Counted from the stretch's first letter, positions 15,262-23,844 are shown. The stretch is DNA of 30,546 nt from DATGEP01 sp035310125 (GCA_035310125.1 DATGEP010000317.1:1-30546), one strand, 5' to 3'. Numbers and translations are program-made. Notes: generated by a model from the letters alone, not told the origin.

Positions 15262-16518
15262 ATGAGTATCGAGACTCCAGGTGAGCAGGAAGAGCGATCT
15301 CGTGCCGTGCCGGGCGCGACGAGCGCCGTTATAGCTGAAATGCCTGTGGGAGAAGCCGCGCGCGCGTGGTCGCCGCGTGAGCTACTTCGAGGCGATCTGG
15401 GGCAGTTACCCGTCTTCATCGGGCTTGTCATCATCGCAATCATCTTTCAAATCGCGAGTGGTGGCAACTTCCTGCTGCCAGAAAACTTAAGTGGCCTGGC
15501 CGACCAGGCGGTTTCGATGACGGTGCTGGCGGTGGCGTCAGTCCTTGTGCTGCTCATCGCTGAGATTGACCTATCGCTTGCCGCTGTTGCCTATTTCTGC
15601 GGCGCCGTGACCGGCTCACTCTCCGCTCGTTCACATTGGTCCGCCGCCGAGGCGATTATCGCGGGCCTCCTCGCGGGCGTCGCGATTGGACTTGTCAACG
15701 GAGTCTTCGTCGCGATTCTGCGCATTCCCTCCTTCATTGTGACCCTGGCCGGGCTTATCTTCTATCAGGGCGCCCTCTCACACATTTTGCAGCCACAAAC
15801 AACCTTGCAGGTCTTCGACCCCACCATTGATGGCATCGAGTTCTCCAGCCTGCCCCTCTACCTGGGGATCCTGATACCTGCGGTCGTGCTGGCCATTTAC
15901 GCTGCCTTTATCCTCATGGGACGTGTTCGTCGCCAGCGAGTGGGCCTCCCCGTACAATCAACCGCGCAGCTCGGGTTGCAGCTCGGTTTGCCGGTTGTGG
16001 TCGTTGCGGTTGCAGTGTACGTATTTGACCGATTCCAGGGTGTGCCGCTGACGACGCTCATCACGGTGGCGGTGATCATCCTCTTCTGGCTCATCACGAC
16101 CAAAACAGCCTTTGGTCGTCACATCTATGCGGTTGGCGGAAACGCCGAAGCATCGCGGCGCGCGGGCGTTCGGGTCGTGGGCCTGCGCATCGCTATTTTC
16201 ACGCTGGCTGGCGTGCTCGCCGCCGTCGCCGGGCTGCTGATCGTCTCCCGCGGCAACTCCGCTCCCGCCCAGGTCAACCCGTATCTGCTCCTGAACGCCA
16301 TCGCGGCAGCCGTCATCGGTGGCGTCAGTCTATTCGGAGGCCGCGGCTCGGTGTGGGGTGTCGTGATTGGCTCGCTCATTGTGAGTAGTCTAATCAATGG
16401 GCTGGCCCTCTTGAATGTGGGACCAGACGTCGTAGAGATGGTGGAAGGCTTGGTTCTTTTGGCCGCCGTCCTGGTTGACGCCGTCGCGCGACGAAGCAGT
16501 ACAACCGGCTACCGCTAG
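15262..16518 (+). CDS. xylH: Xylose-type ABC transporter, permease
   Basis: This 418-residue membrane protein of the branched permease family (BPD_transp_2) has a cytosolic leader of about 50 residues, then about ten membrane segments. The family-typical EIDLSLAAVAYFCGA (near 95-110) and GGVSLFGGRGSVWGVVIGSL near the end are visible, with the FGRHIYAVGGNAEASRRAGV ATPase-contact loop before it. The ATG at 15262 has GAGGGAGAG. It forms the channel for the sugar delivered by the XylF-type lipoprotein and works with the preceding ATPase. The third dehydrogenase follows by 149 bp on the same strand. Confidence 0.9.
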   Translation: MSIETPGEQEERSRAVPGATSAVIAEMPVGEAARAWSPRELLRGDLGQLPVFIGLVIIAIIFQIASGGNFLLPENLSGLADQAVSMTVLAVASVLVLLIAEIDLSLAAVAYFCGAVTGSLSARSHWSAAEAIIAGLLAGVAIGLVNGVFVAILRIPSFIVTLAGLIFYQGALSHILQPQTTLQVFDPTIDGIEFSSLPLYLGILIPAVVLAIYAAFILMGRVRRQRVGLPVQSTAQLGLQLGLPVVVVAVAVYVFDRFQGVPLTTLITVAVIILFWLITTKTAFGRHIYAVGGNAEASRRAGVRVVGLRIAIFTLAGVLAAVAGLLIVSRGNSAPAQVNPYLLLNAIAAAVIGGVSLFGGRGSVWGVVIGSLIVSSLINGLALLNVGPDVVEMVEGLVLLAAVLVDAVARRSSTTGYR

Positions 16519-16667
16519 CGCCTCGCCAGACCCCAGACGCGCACGCGTGGCCCACGCCGCCGGAAGCTGGGCCACAGCGCGGTCTTCGCGTGGTGTCGCT
16601 CCACCTTGAGCTGGCCGAGCTGTCGTGGTCCGGCAGTGCGCCATGTCGCCGTGCTAGAGAGGTCCAA

Positions 16668-17786
16668 ATGTCTGGCGCTTCTGAATCTTCCTCCGTCGCA
16701 CGGGAGCCGTTGCGTGTTGGCACCATCGGTTATGGGCTGGCAGGCGCGGTCTTCCACGCGCCACTCATCGCCACTACTCCAGGGATGCGCGTGGCGGCGA
16801 TCGTCACCTCCAATGCCGAGCGCCAGAGCCGCGCTCGACGCGATTACCCCAGCGCCGCTATCTTCGCGACCGCCGAGGAGATGCTCGCGGCGCCGGATCA
16901 TCTCGACCTTGTCGTTGTTGCCTCACCCAACCGCGCTCATGTGCCGCAGGGACTCGCCGCCCTGGAAGCCGGTCTCCCCGTCGTCATAGATAAGCCGGTT
17001 GCTCCGTCCAGCGCGGGCGCCGAGCGGCTTATCGAAACCGCGCATCGAACCGGCAAGCTGCTCACGGTCTTTCAGAATCGCCGCTGGGATAACGATTTCC
17101 TGACCGTCCGTCAGCTCATCGCGGGCGGCATGCTTGGCCCCGTCCAGCGCTTTGAGAGCCGTTTCGAGCGCTTCCGTGCCGAGCCAAAGCCCGGTGCCTG
17201 GCGCGAGCTGCCGGACCCAGGTGAGGCCGGCGGTTTGCTCTTCGATCTCGGTGCGCATCTGGTGGATCAGGCGCTCCAGCTCTTCGGCGCACCCACCACC
17301 GTCTATGCCGAAGTTGATCGGCGGCGACCCGGTGCGGTGGTGGATGATGACGTTTTCGTCGCGCTGCGCTTCGCGGGCGGGCAGGTGGCGCACCTTTGGG
17401 CCAGCGCCGTGCCTCGGATCTCCGGGCCGCGTTTCCGCGTGGTCGGCCTGCGTGGCGTCTACGAGAAACAGGAGCTTGATCCTCAGGAGGAGGCGTTGCG
17501 GCTGGGCCTACGTCCAGGCGACGATGGCTGGGGCCGCGAGCCACGCGAGCTTTGGGGCCATCTCGTCACGGAAGCCAGCGGCGTTGCGCTCGACGGGGCC
17601 GTCGAAACTCTTCCTGGCAGGTATGAAGCCTACTATGCCGCCGTGCGCGATGCCCTCCTAACTGGCAGTCCACCGCCGGTGGATCCCGCTGATGCGTTGT
17701 TAGCGTTGCAGGTCATCGAGGCCGCTCGCGACAGCGCCCGCACTCGCACCGTGATTCCATTCGCAACACAGGCAGCAGCTTCGTAG
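16668..17786 (+). CDS. Gfo/Idh/MocA family oxidoreductase
   Basis: This is 372 residues from ATG 16668, preceded by AGAGAGG; an open frame to 16590 lacks such a site. The Rossmann motif GTIGYGLAGAVFHAPL (about 18-33), the VVIDKPVAPS segment (the usual EKP is DKP) and FQNRRWDNDFLTVRQL are typical of the YdgJ/scyllo-inositol dehydrogenase-like branch. The C-terminal domain has LLFDLGAHLVDQALQLFG. NAD(P)-dependent oxidation of a sugar or cyclitol is expected. It is the third member of this family in the locus and probably the last gene of the transporter transcript. A 10-bp inverted repeat follows, between it and the converging membrane protein gene. Confidence 0.88.
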   Translation: MSGASESSSVAREPLRVGTIGYGLAGAVFHAPLIATTPGMRVAAIVTSNAERQSRARRDYPSAAIFATAEEMLAAPDHLDLVVVASPNRAHVPQGLAALEAGLPVVIDKPVAPSSAGAERLIETAHRTGKLLTVFQNRRWDNDFLTVRQLIAGGMLGPVQRFESRFERFRAEPKPGAWRELPDPGEAGGLLFDLGAHLVDQALQLFGAPTTVYAEVDRRRPGAVVDDDVFVALRFAGGQVAHLWASAVPRISGPRFRVVGLRGVYEKQELDPQEEALRLGLRPGDDGWGREPRELWGHLVTEASGVALDGAVETLPGRYEAYYAAVRDALLTGSPPPVDPADALLALQVIEAARDSARTRTVIPFATQAAAS

Positions 17787-17840
17787 GCCACCACTCGACG
17801 AGCACCGACCTGTCGGCGCGCGAACCAGGAGACGTCACGC

Positions 17841-17890
17841 GGTGGCGCGTGGGGCATATACATGCCTGCTCCCAGATTCTACGCGCCACC
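17841..17890. terminator. Inverted repeat between converging genes
   Basis: GGTGGCGCGT (17841-17850) and ACGCGCCACC (17881-17890) are perfect 10-bp arms with a 30-base loop, located between two converging stop codons. TTCTCT follows on the plus strand. A bidirectional terminator is the natural reading, though the loop is long. Confidence 0.45.
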
Positions 17891-17901
17891 TTCTCTACTC
17901 A

Positions 17902-19191
17902 TCACGCAGGTGATTGGGCTGCGATGTGTTCCGCGAGCGCTCGATCCTCCGATGAAGCAACGGGCAACCCTGGATAGAGCTGGTGAGCATCGTCGTTGGC
18001 GGCGACGAGAATACCGAAACGGTACAGTACGAGCGCCCTATGAACTTGCATACGCCCATAGTTGAGCTCAATGGTCAGCAGACAGCCATCGGCGGCGGTT
18101 GGCGTGGGTATCTCTGCCCGTTGTGTATAGGTGCCAGGGTCAGTATCACCCGGTGGCGAGGTCGGCAAAAGATCGTTGGCGATTTCGCAGATTGGACTCA
18201 TCCCAAACTGGTTCTGCCCTGGGACGGCCACCGCATGCCACGAGCCATCCCACGTGACGCTCGCCGTGACGAGGGCGATTGACCCATCGGGAACAGGGCT
18301 GGCTGGGGCGTGCAAAAGAACTGAATATCCCTGAGGCAGCGCGTAATTCCACGTAACATGTGCCAGGGCAAGGATACCCCAGCCTCCAGGGATGCCGGCT
18401 GTGTCGCCAAGATAACAAATCTGCGAGCAGAGGAAGCCGCCGGGAAGATACGGCACGACAATGTTCGCATCCGTGTTCAATCGGAACACGAGTGTGGCGA
18501 CAAGCGGCTGCGCTGTGGAAGCGGGCCTCCCGTTCTCCGCAAGATATGTCGAGCCAGCGGGCATATAGGTTTGTGAAGCCAGAGAGCCGAGCGCGGTGTC
18601 TATAACACTGGAAAGCGCGGGAATCTGACTCGCCGGGAGCCGGTCGGGAGTGGCGCCGAGATCAACAATGCGTACGTACAGCTCGCTCGGGACCGATTGT
18701 GGTGGTGGAGCAAATTCGAGGGGACAATTGTCCTGGACGGTGATTGGCACCTGGAAGGAGCAGCGTAGCGGTACGAATGGCGGGGCGTCGTATACAAGTG
18801 TGTGATGTCCTGGAGCAACGATCATCGAGTCAGTCGTCGTATCGGTGGGAGGAGGAATCGTGCGACCATCAATGCTCAGATTCCCCCAAGGGACGGCATG
18901 CTCGAAATAGATGGTTTCCGCGCCGGGCGTTGTCGCGGCCTGTCCCGTTCGCGCGGCGCCGTGTAGGAGTTTTCCCAGTGAGCCGCGTATAGCGGGCGAG
19001 CTCACGGCAATCAGTACGCACGCGAGTAGCACCGCTCCCCAGGCAGTCGCCCCTCGCATGAGCTTACCGCGCTGCGTCAGGTGGGGTGCGAATGGTGAGC
19101 GCGCCGGCTCGATGCTTGTCCAGCGCGGACCAGACGTATCCCCATCATCGGCTGCATCCAGCGGAGTGATCTCGATTTCGAATTCATCCAT
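17902..19191 (-). CDS. Membrane-anchored protein of unknown family, paralogue 1
   Basis: This is 429 residues from ATG 19191 (MDEFEIEITPL). A polar cytosolic N-terminus opens with the motif EFEIEITPL, a single membrane span covers about residues 48-66, and a large extracytoplasmic domain follows. In the latter, GNLSIDGRTI followed by APGHHTLVYDAPPF resembles a PEGA-like beta module. Six cysteines (RCSF, NCPL, LCSQICY, PICE, DGCL) match those of the neighbouring gene and probably form disulfides. It ends with an aromatic FGILVAAND segment, also shared. The two genes are clearly tandem duplicates despite low identity. No known family or catalytic motif was recognised; a surface or envelope sensing role is only a guess. 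Confidence 0.75.
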   Translation of the reverse strand: MDEFEIEITPLDAADDGDTSGPRWTSIEPARSPFAPHLTQRGKLMRGATAWGAVLLACVLIAVSSPAIRGSLGKLLHGAARTGQAATTPGAETIYFEHAVPWGNLSIDGRTIPPPTDTTTDSMIVAPGHHTLVYDAPPFVPLRCSFQVPITVQDNCPLEFAPPPQSVPSELYVRIVDLGATPDRLPASQIPALSSVIDTALGSLASQTYMPAGSTYLAENGRPASTAQPLVATLVFRLNTDANIVVPYLPGGFLCSQICYLGDTAGIPGGWGILALAHVTWNYALPQGYSVLLHAPASPVPDGSIALVTASVTWDGSWHAVAVPGQNQFGMSPICEIANDLLPTSPPGDTDPGTYTQRAEIPTPTAADGCLLTIELNYGRMQVHRALVLYRFGILVAANDDAHQLYPGLPVASSEDRALAEHIAAQSPA

Positions 19192-19288
19192 GTGCGTAGT
19201 GGCCTCGCGTACCCTAGCTACCAGCATCTACGACCCGTATGCACGAAGGGTGCCACAACCGAATCGCTGAGCGGAGGCACATTGGATG

Positions 19289-20707
19289 TCATCCGCTGAT
19301 CGCCGGATCGAGCTGAGGCGCAAGCCGGCGCACCAGCGTCGCTTCATCTCCGATAGGAACCGGCAATTTCGCGAAAATCTGATGCGCGGCGGGATTGGCC
19401 GCGAATAACAATCCGAAGCGATAGAGAAACCACAGCGACTTACCAGCTTGGTTGTTGTTCCCGTCTATGCCCCTGATCGCCATTAGACAGCCATCGGCAA
19501 GGTTCGGCGCGATAATTTCGGTCGAGCTGAACCCTGAAGTCGTGATTGCCGAGGTGGCAAGAGCCTGGACTGTGTTCATTGCGCCAAAGCAGCCAGGATC
19601 GGCGCCTATGGTGCTGGAGAGCGAAGTTACCCGCCATGCGCTCTCCCACGTTACCGAGAAGTACTTGAGCTCGTCGACCTCTCCCTGTTGAGAGGACGCG
19701 ACGCCGTCCGGCATCGGTGGATGCGCTGGCAATTGGACGGTGGTCTTAGAGGAGTCGGTGTAGCGCCAAGTGGGTACGACATTCCCCGTAATGATCCATC
19801 CCCTACCGTTGCCAGGGCCGCCGCTCTCAAAGGGAATATCGCAGAGGATGGCGCAGCTCGTGCCGGACATACCAACTGCCGCGTTCGTGTTCAGCGAGTA
19901 AAACGCCTGTGCTTGCAGCGGCTCGGTGGCCACAGCCACTTTCCCGTTCGCGCCCTGGTACCGCCCTCCTACGGGGACTGTCGCCGTGCCAACGGGTGCC
20001 GCAAGGCTCCCTTCAGCAGTATTGATAAGCGCCTGGAGGAGGTCTGGAGGCAGGTGTGCGAGTGTCGCTCCGAGGTCCAGTCCGCGATTGGTATCCAGTA
20101 TTCCATTATTGAGGGTGCCTCTTGAGAGCGAAAACAGCGGACAGGAATCCGCTTTCGCGGCTGGCATGCTCACCATGCAGCGTAAGGTTGGGAACGGCGG
20201 CGCGTCGTATTCGATGGTGTGGTGACCGATTGCCAGCGTGACGAATGTCGGGTCCTGTTGCGAATACACGACATCTATCTGTTTGCCGTCTACTCGCAGC
20301 GACCCCCACGGCACGCCATTGACCATGTAAAAGGTATCTTCACCAGCGGCAAGCGTCGCGCTGGGTACCGGAGTTGGGAATAGGCCAAACGGGAGACCGC
20401 CCTTACTCGCGACGCTGCCCAGCAGCCCAGTCAGCACAGCGATTACCAGCACTCCCGTGGCAAGAGCGCCCGCGAGCCGGCGTCTCGATGGCCGCTGGTC
20501 GGGTGGTGCCAGGAGACCGTCATGCCACGCCGCGCTCCCGGCGGGCACGGGCGTCGCGGATAGGTGGGAGATCTCAACTTCAAGGTCGTGCTCAGGAGTT
20601 GCCTCCGTCCGCGCTGGCTCCAGCGTTGGCACCTGCGGATCGTGCGCTGCCTTGAGCACCTGTCCCGTTCGCAGGTCTGTCACCTCGATCTCGAAGTCGT
20701 CGTCCAT
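19289..20707 (-). CDS. Membrane-anchored protein of unknown family, paralogue 2
   Basis: This is 472 residues from ATG 20707 (AAGGTGAG site). It has the same plan as the gene at 17902: cytosolic N-terminus, one span at about residues 79-99, then an outer domain with GSLRVDGKQI, IGHHTIEYDAPPF and the same cysteine pattern (RCMV, SCPL, SCAILCD, GCFG, DGCL). The motif DFEIEVTDL at residues 4-12 is repeated as DLEVEISHL at 41-49, so the cytosolic tail carries two copies against one in paralogue 1. This hints at a short docking motif. The C-terminus shares FLYRFGLLFAANPAAHQ with FGILVAANDDAHQ of paralogue 1. Function is unknown. It is divergent from the EcsC-family gene. Confidence 0.75.
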   Translation of the reverse strand: MDDDFEIEVTDLRTGQVLKAAHDPQVPTLEPARTEATPEHDLEVEISHLSATPVPAGSAAWHDGLLAPPDQRPSRRRLAGALATGVLVIAVLTGLLGSVASKGGLPFGLFPTPVPSATLAAGEDTFYMVNGVPWGSLRVDGKQIDVVYSQQDPTFVTLAIGHHTIEYDAPPFPTLRCMVSMPAAKADSCPLFSLSRGTLNNGILDTNRGLDLGATLAHLPPDLLQALINTAEGSLAAPVGTATVPVGGRYQGANGKVAVATEPLQAQAFYSLNTNAAVGMSGTSCAILCDIPFESGGPGNGRGWIITGNVVPTWRYTDSSKTTVQLPAHPPMPDGVASSQQGEVDELKYFSVTWESAWRVTSLSSTIGADPGCFGAMNTVQALATSAITTSGFSSTEIIAPNLADGCLMAIRGIDGNNNQAGKSLWFLYRFGLLFAANPAAHQIFAKLPVPIGDEATLVRRLAPQLDPAISG

Positions 20708-20783
20708 GCGTCCGCTCACCTTCCACACCCACGCCTACCGGTGCCTGGCCGCTGCTTCCCATCACTGAGTGCCGCTGAACGCT

Positions 20784-20791
20784 AGTATACT
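20784..20791. promoter_or_regulatory. Palindromic AGTATACT, possible -10 for the paralogue pair
   Basis: AGTATACT reads TATACT on both strands. On the minus strand it lies 77 bp upstream of paralogue 2 and could be its -10 box, but no good -35 box was found at the right distance. Confidence 0.3.
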
Positions 20792-20879
20792 GTATCTATC
20801 AGAGGTTCGGCATGCCACATGCGCCTACGATACCGTAGCCGGGACCCCGTGTGTGCTGGAACCCGAATTGGCGTTCCCC

Positions 20880-20908
20880 TTGTAGGGATAGTGACTTTCC
20901 GGTATACT
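20880..20908 (+). promoter_or_regulatory. Promoter of the EcsC-family gene
   Basis: TTGTAG (20880-20885), a 17-bp spacer and TATACT (20903-20908) form a good sigma-70-like promoter about 100 bp before the ATG. The leader of about 90 nt has no obvious structure. Confidence 0.65.
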
Positions 20909-21006
20909 GGCGGGGCACAACCAGTGTACGCTTGCGTGGATGCCACATGGGCGTATCCCATCAGTAGCGGGGCGCACCCGCGACATGATGAACGGAGAGT
21001 TGGCAT

Positions 21007-22041
21007 ATGGCGTCTTCCAACGCATCTCAAGAGTATGGCGGCGTCTCGGCCCTCGCGGCTCAGGCGATTTCAGCGCTTCCGCCTGATTTTCAGGAACTGC
21101 TCAAGCCTGGCAAGACGCCCGACCGTATCCAGCGCGCGATTAGCTGGGCCTCCAAATCCGATCCGGAGGTGCTGCGCTTCCACCGCTCGCGTGGGCACAA
21201 GGTGCAGCGCATCGAGGATATCCGCCAGCTCGCGGTCGCGCAGGATGATCGGGTCGCCAAACATTTCGCCCGCAAGTTTCGCCACCGCGCGTTCCTGACC
21301 GGCGCCATCACGGGCCTGCCGGGTGGACTCTGGGCGCTGGTAGCGGCGGGCGCCGACGTGCAGCTTACAGCCGTCTATGCCGTGCGCATGGCCGCCGATA
21401 TCGCGCAGTCCTACGGGTATGATACGGGGCTACCGGAGGAGCAGGCGCACCTGGCTGAGGTGCTGGCGCTGGCGGCAGGCATAGACAGTCTGCGCGGCAT
21501 CGGCAACTGGCTGACACGTGAGGGACTGATCCACGCGCTACCTGAGATCCTGCCGAAAGTGCTGGTGAAGGTCAGCGTGGAGCTGACGAAGGAGCAGGCC
21601 GCCAAGCTGGTCGGACGTATCATTCCTGGCATCGGCGCCGCCGTTGGAGGAGCGATAGACTATACTTTCTTGCGCGTGGCCGGCGACCGCGCTATCGCCT
21701 ACTACCACCAGCGCTTTCTGGTAGATCATGGACTGGCGCTGGCCGAGTCGGTGCCGGTGTTTGCGCCCGCAACCACCATGCGACCCGCCAATGTCGTGAA
21801 TGGCTCGGTGGCCGCGTCACGCCCCGCCGGTCAAATTGCGGGAGCCGCCGCGCCGGCGGCGATGATCGCCGCTCCGCGGGCGCAGCCCGCCAAGCCACTG
21901 AAGCACCGCCGCTCGGCGCCGGAGCGGTTTGCCATCTACTTCGCCATTTTCTCGTTCTTCGCCCTGCTCATCACCACCGCCGCCTGCATCGCCCTGGGCT
22001 ACCTCGTCGTCAACGGCATCCAGAGCCTGTTCATGCATTGA
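21007..22041 (+). CDS. EcsC family protein
   Basis: This is a 344-residue protein. EcsC-family hallmarks are the helix-rich body with FLTGAITGLPGGLWALVAAGADV (about 98-120), the long KVLVKVSVELTKEQAAKLVGR helix and GRIIPGIGAAVGGAIDYTF (about 212-230), ending in AIAYY. The last 30 residues form a hydrophobic span (FAIYFAIFSFFALLITTAACIAL), so the protein is membrane-attached by its C-terminus, after a Pro/Ala-rich linker. In Bacillus, ecsC lies with an ABC transporter of unclear role, and the biochemical function of the family is unknown. It has its own promoter and stands alone, divergent from the paralogue pair. Confidence 0.88.
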   Translation: MASSNASQEYGGVSALAAQAISALPPDFQELLKPGKTPDRIQRAISWASKSDPEVLRFHRSRGHKVQRIEDIRQLAVAQDDRVAKHFARKFRHRAFLTGAITGLPGGLWALVAAGADVQLTAVYAVRMAADIAQSYGYDTGLPEEQAHLAEVLALAAGIDSLRGIGNWLTREGLIHALPEILPKVLVKVSVELTKEQAAKLVGRIIPGIGAAVGGAIDYTFLRVAGDRAIAYYHQRFLVDHGLALAESVPVFAPATTMRPANVVNGSVAASRPAGQIAGAAAPAAMIAAPRAQPAKPLKHRRSAPERFAIYFAIFSFFALLITTAACIALGYLVVNGIQSLFMH

Positions 22042-22053
22042 TGTGATGCAGCG

Positions 22054-22986
22054 CTATGATACCGGCGTGAACCGCTCGGCTTCGATGCGGGCGGCGGCCT
22101 CGCGCTCGGTGGGCGTCCAGCGGGCGGGCTTGAGCGTGATGCCCAGGCGGGAGACGAGCGCGGCCTCGACGGCGGCGATGACCTCAGCAGCCGCTATGGT
22201 GCGTCCGGCCAGCTCATCCAGCCCCACGGACACGTCGCGGAGGCGCTGAGTAAGGGCGGCGCGCTGGTTGGGTGAGAGCGCCAGCAGCGCGGCGAGGCGC
22301 TCGGGGCGCCAGCGGAGATAGGTGCTCATCTGGTAGAGCGCGCCCGCGCGGCGGCGCACCTGTGAGAGTCCAACGACTTTGCGCGGCCCCGCGACCACCT
22401 CGAATGGTGAAAGCGTGCCGTAGCAGGCGAGTCGAAGCGGGTCGTCTTTCGCCAGTGGCGGCAGCGCTCGCACGTCCTCGATGGAAATCGCCCCGATGCC
22501 TGATATTCCGAGCGCGTGCAGCGCCTCCACCCAGATGTCGCCGGCCCACTGGTAGCTCCGTGCGAGGTCCGCGCTTGCCAGCGGATGCCCTGCCGGTAGC
22601 GCGACTTCCACGTTTACGGCGTCTTCGTCCAGCAGCACCGCCGTGCCACCCGACGTGCGGCGGAAGACCGTCACTCCGGCGGCACGGCACGCGGCCAGGT
22701 CCGCATCTTCGGGCTTCTGGCCGTTGCCGAGGATGAGCGCCGGCTGGCGAGCGAGGTACCAGCGCAGCGCGGGCCGTCCGTTCGTGGGCAATCCGACAGT
22801 CAGCAGCGCCTCGCTGAGCGCGAACTGGCGCGCCGCTGAGTCCCGCGCGGCACGCAGCCGCCGCCAGGGAGACCTCACTTCCGGCCCCTCTCTCTGCGGG
22901 GAAGGGGAGGTCGCGCTGCAAGTCGCCGGTGCTTCCGGGCGTCCACCGGACGTCCCTATGCTATGAGGCTGCGGCGTCTTGCTCAT
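22054..22986 (-). CDS. Lipoate-protein ligase / octanoyltransferase family protein with a repeat-derived N-terminus
   Basis: This 310-residue member of the BPL_LplA_LipB family transfers lipoyl or octanoyl groups to lysine of 2-oxoacid dehydrogenase or GCV subunits. The motif RRTSGGTAV lies at 109-117 and the conserved lysine of RKVVGLSQVRRR at 203. A Cys (188) in ACYGTLSPFEVV may indicate the LipM-like octanoyltransferase type. Homology begins near residue 41 (WRRLRAARDSAARQFALSEALL). The first 40 residues are encoded by two palindromic repeats (22873-22910, 22932-22961). There is no later good start before the domain, so the repeat appears to be translated. The start ATG is only 2 bp after the trpA stop, so translation is probably coupled. 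Confidence 0.85.
   Translation of the reverse strand: MSKTPQPHSIGTSGGRPEAPATCSATSPSPQREGPEVRSPWRRLRAARDSAARQFALSEALLTVGLPTNGRPALRWYLARQPALILGNGQKPEDADLAACRAAGVTVFRRTSGGTAVLLDEDAVNVEVALPAGHPLASADLARSYQWAGDIWVEALHALGISGIGAISIEDVRALPPLAKDDPLRLACYGTLSPFEVVAGPRKVVGLSQVRRRAGALYQMSTYLRWRPERLAALLALSPNQRAALTQRLRDVSVGLDELAGRTIAAAEVIAAVEAALVSRLGITLKPARWTPTEREAAARIEAERFTPVS
22873..22961. repeat. Palindromic repeats forming the 5' end of the ligase gene
   Basis: 22873-22910 is the CCTCACnnCCGGCCCCTCTC...GAAGGGGAGG type, also at 25186 and 29861. 22932-22961 is the CGGGCGTCCACCGGACGTCCCTA type, also at 25275, 25800 and 30448. Both lie inside the reading frame. They encode GTSGGRP and REGPEVRSP, which resemble GASGGRP in TrpCF and GEGPGVRFP in TrpG. 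Confidence 0.8.
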
Positions 22987-22988
22987 TA

Positions 22989-23831
22989 CTAATACCCTAT
23001 GGAAGCCAGCTTCGCGCCTGACTGGAGCCGCTTCAGGAACGCTGCGGCGGTGCGGGCGCGCTCGCTCGGCGGGGCGGCGTCTACGGCGTTGAGCAGCGCG
23101 CTAGCGATGACCGCGCCATCGGCCATCTGGCCAATCTCGGCGATGTGCTCGGGGCGCGAGACACCGAAACCGACCGCAAGCGGCAGCGCCGTGTGCGCTC
23201 GCACGCGTGCCAGGAATGCCGCCAGGTGCTCCGGCAGCCGGTCGCGTGCGCCGGTGACGCCGCTGAGCGAGACACAGTAGAGAAAGCCGCCGCCGGTGAG
23301 CCCAGCTATCCGCGCCACCTGTGCGATGCGCTCGTCAGTGCTGGTGGGAGTGACGAGGAAGATCAGCTCAATTCCTTGGGCCGCAGCGGCGGAGCGGAGC
23401 GGTTCGGCCTCTTCCGGCGGCAGGTCCGGCACAATGAGGCCCACGACGCCCGCGCTGGCCGCCGCCTCGACGAAGTGGTCAATCCCGTAGCTAAAGATGG
23501 GGTTGTAGTAGCCCATCAGTACAAGCGGCGTGGAGACGCGCTCGGCCACGCGCCCGGCCAGCTCCAGCGCACCGACGAGGGTCATGCCGCCGTCCAGCGC
23601 TTTCTGCGAGGCGGCTTGAATCGTCGCCCCATCGGCCAGCGGATCGGAGAAGGGAACGCCTAGCTCCAGCACGTCCGCGCCGGCCTGGCAAAGCGCGACC
23701 GCTATGGCCTCGCTCGATTCTACGTCGGGGTAGCCCGACATGACGTAGGGGATGAGCGCGACGCGGCCCTCAGCTTTGGCGCGGGCGAAGGCCGCCGCGA
23801 TAGGTTGATTACCTGATGTCGTCGTGGTCAC
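22989..23831 (-). CDS. trpA: Tryptophan synthase alpha subunit
   Basis: This 280-residue TIM-barrel enzyme cleaves indole-3-glycerol phosphate to indole and glyceraldehyde 3-phosphate, passing indole to TrpB. The catalytic Glu lies in LELGVPFSDPLADG together with the catalytic-loop Asp in the IPDL-type segment VPDLPPEEAEPL. YVMSGYPD and the phosphate-binding GFGVSRPEHI are also present. The GTG start at 23829-23831 is chosen because GGAGG lies seven bases upstream; the open frame to 23891 adds 20 unlikely residues. The ribosome site can fold into a small hairpin (23832-23844). It is preceded by a 110-bp spacer after trpB and followed after 2 bp by the ligase gene. Confidence 0.95.
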   Translation of the reverse strand: MTTTTSGNQPIAAAFARAKAEGRVALIPYVMSGYPDVESSEAIAVALCQAGADVLELGVPFSDPLADGATIQAASQKALDGGMTLVGALELAGRVAERVSTPLVLMGYYNPIFSYGIDHFVEAAASAGVVGLIVPDLPPEEAEPLRSAAAAQGIELIFLVTPTSTDERIAQVARIAGLTGGGFLYCVSLSGVTGARDRLPEHLAAFLARVRAHTALPLAVGFGVSRPEHIAEIGQMADGAVIASALLNAVDAAPPSERARTAAAFLKRLQSGAKLASIGY

Positions 23832-23844
23832 TGGAGTGCCTCCA
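23832..23844 (-). promoter_or_regulatory. Small hairpin over the trpA ribosome site
   Basis: On the minus strand TGGAG-GCA-CTCCA makes a 5-bp stem with a 3-base loop directly next to the GTG start, burying part of the GGAGG. It could modestly lower trpA initiation unless ribosomes or an alternative fold open it. The rest of the 110-bp trpB-trpA spacer shows no clear feature except a TATATAG that might be a weak -10. Confidence 0.35.
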
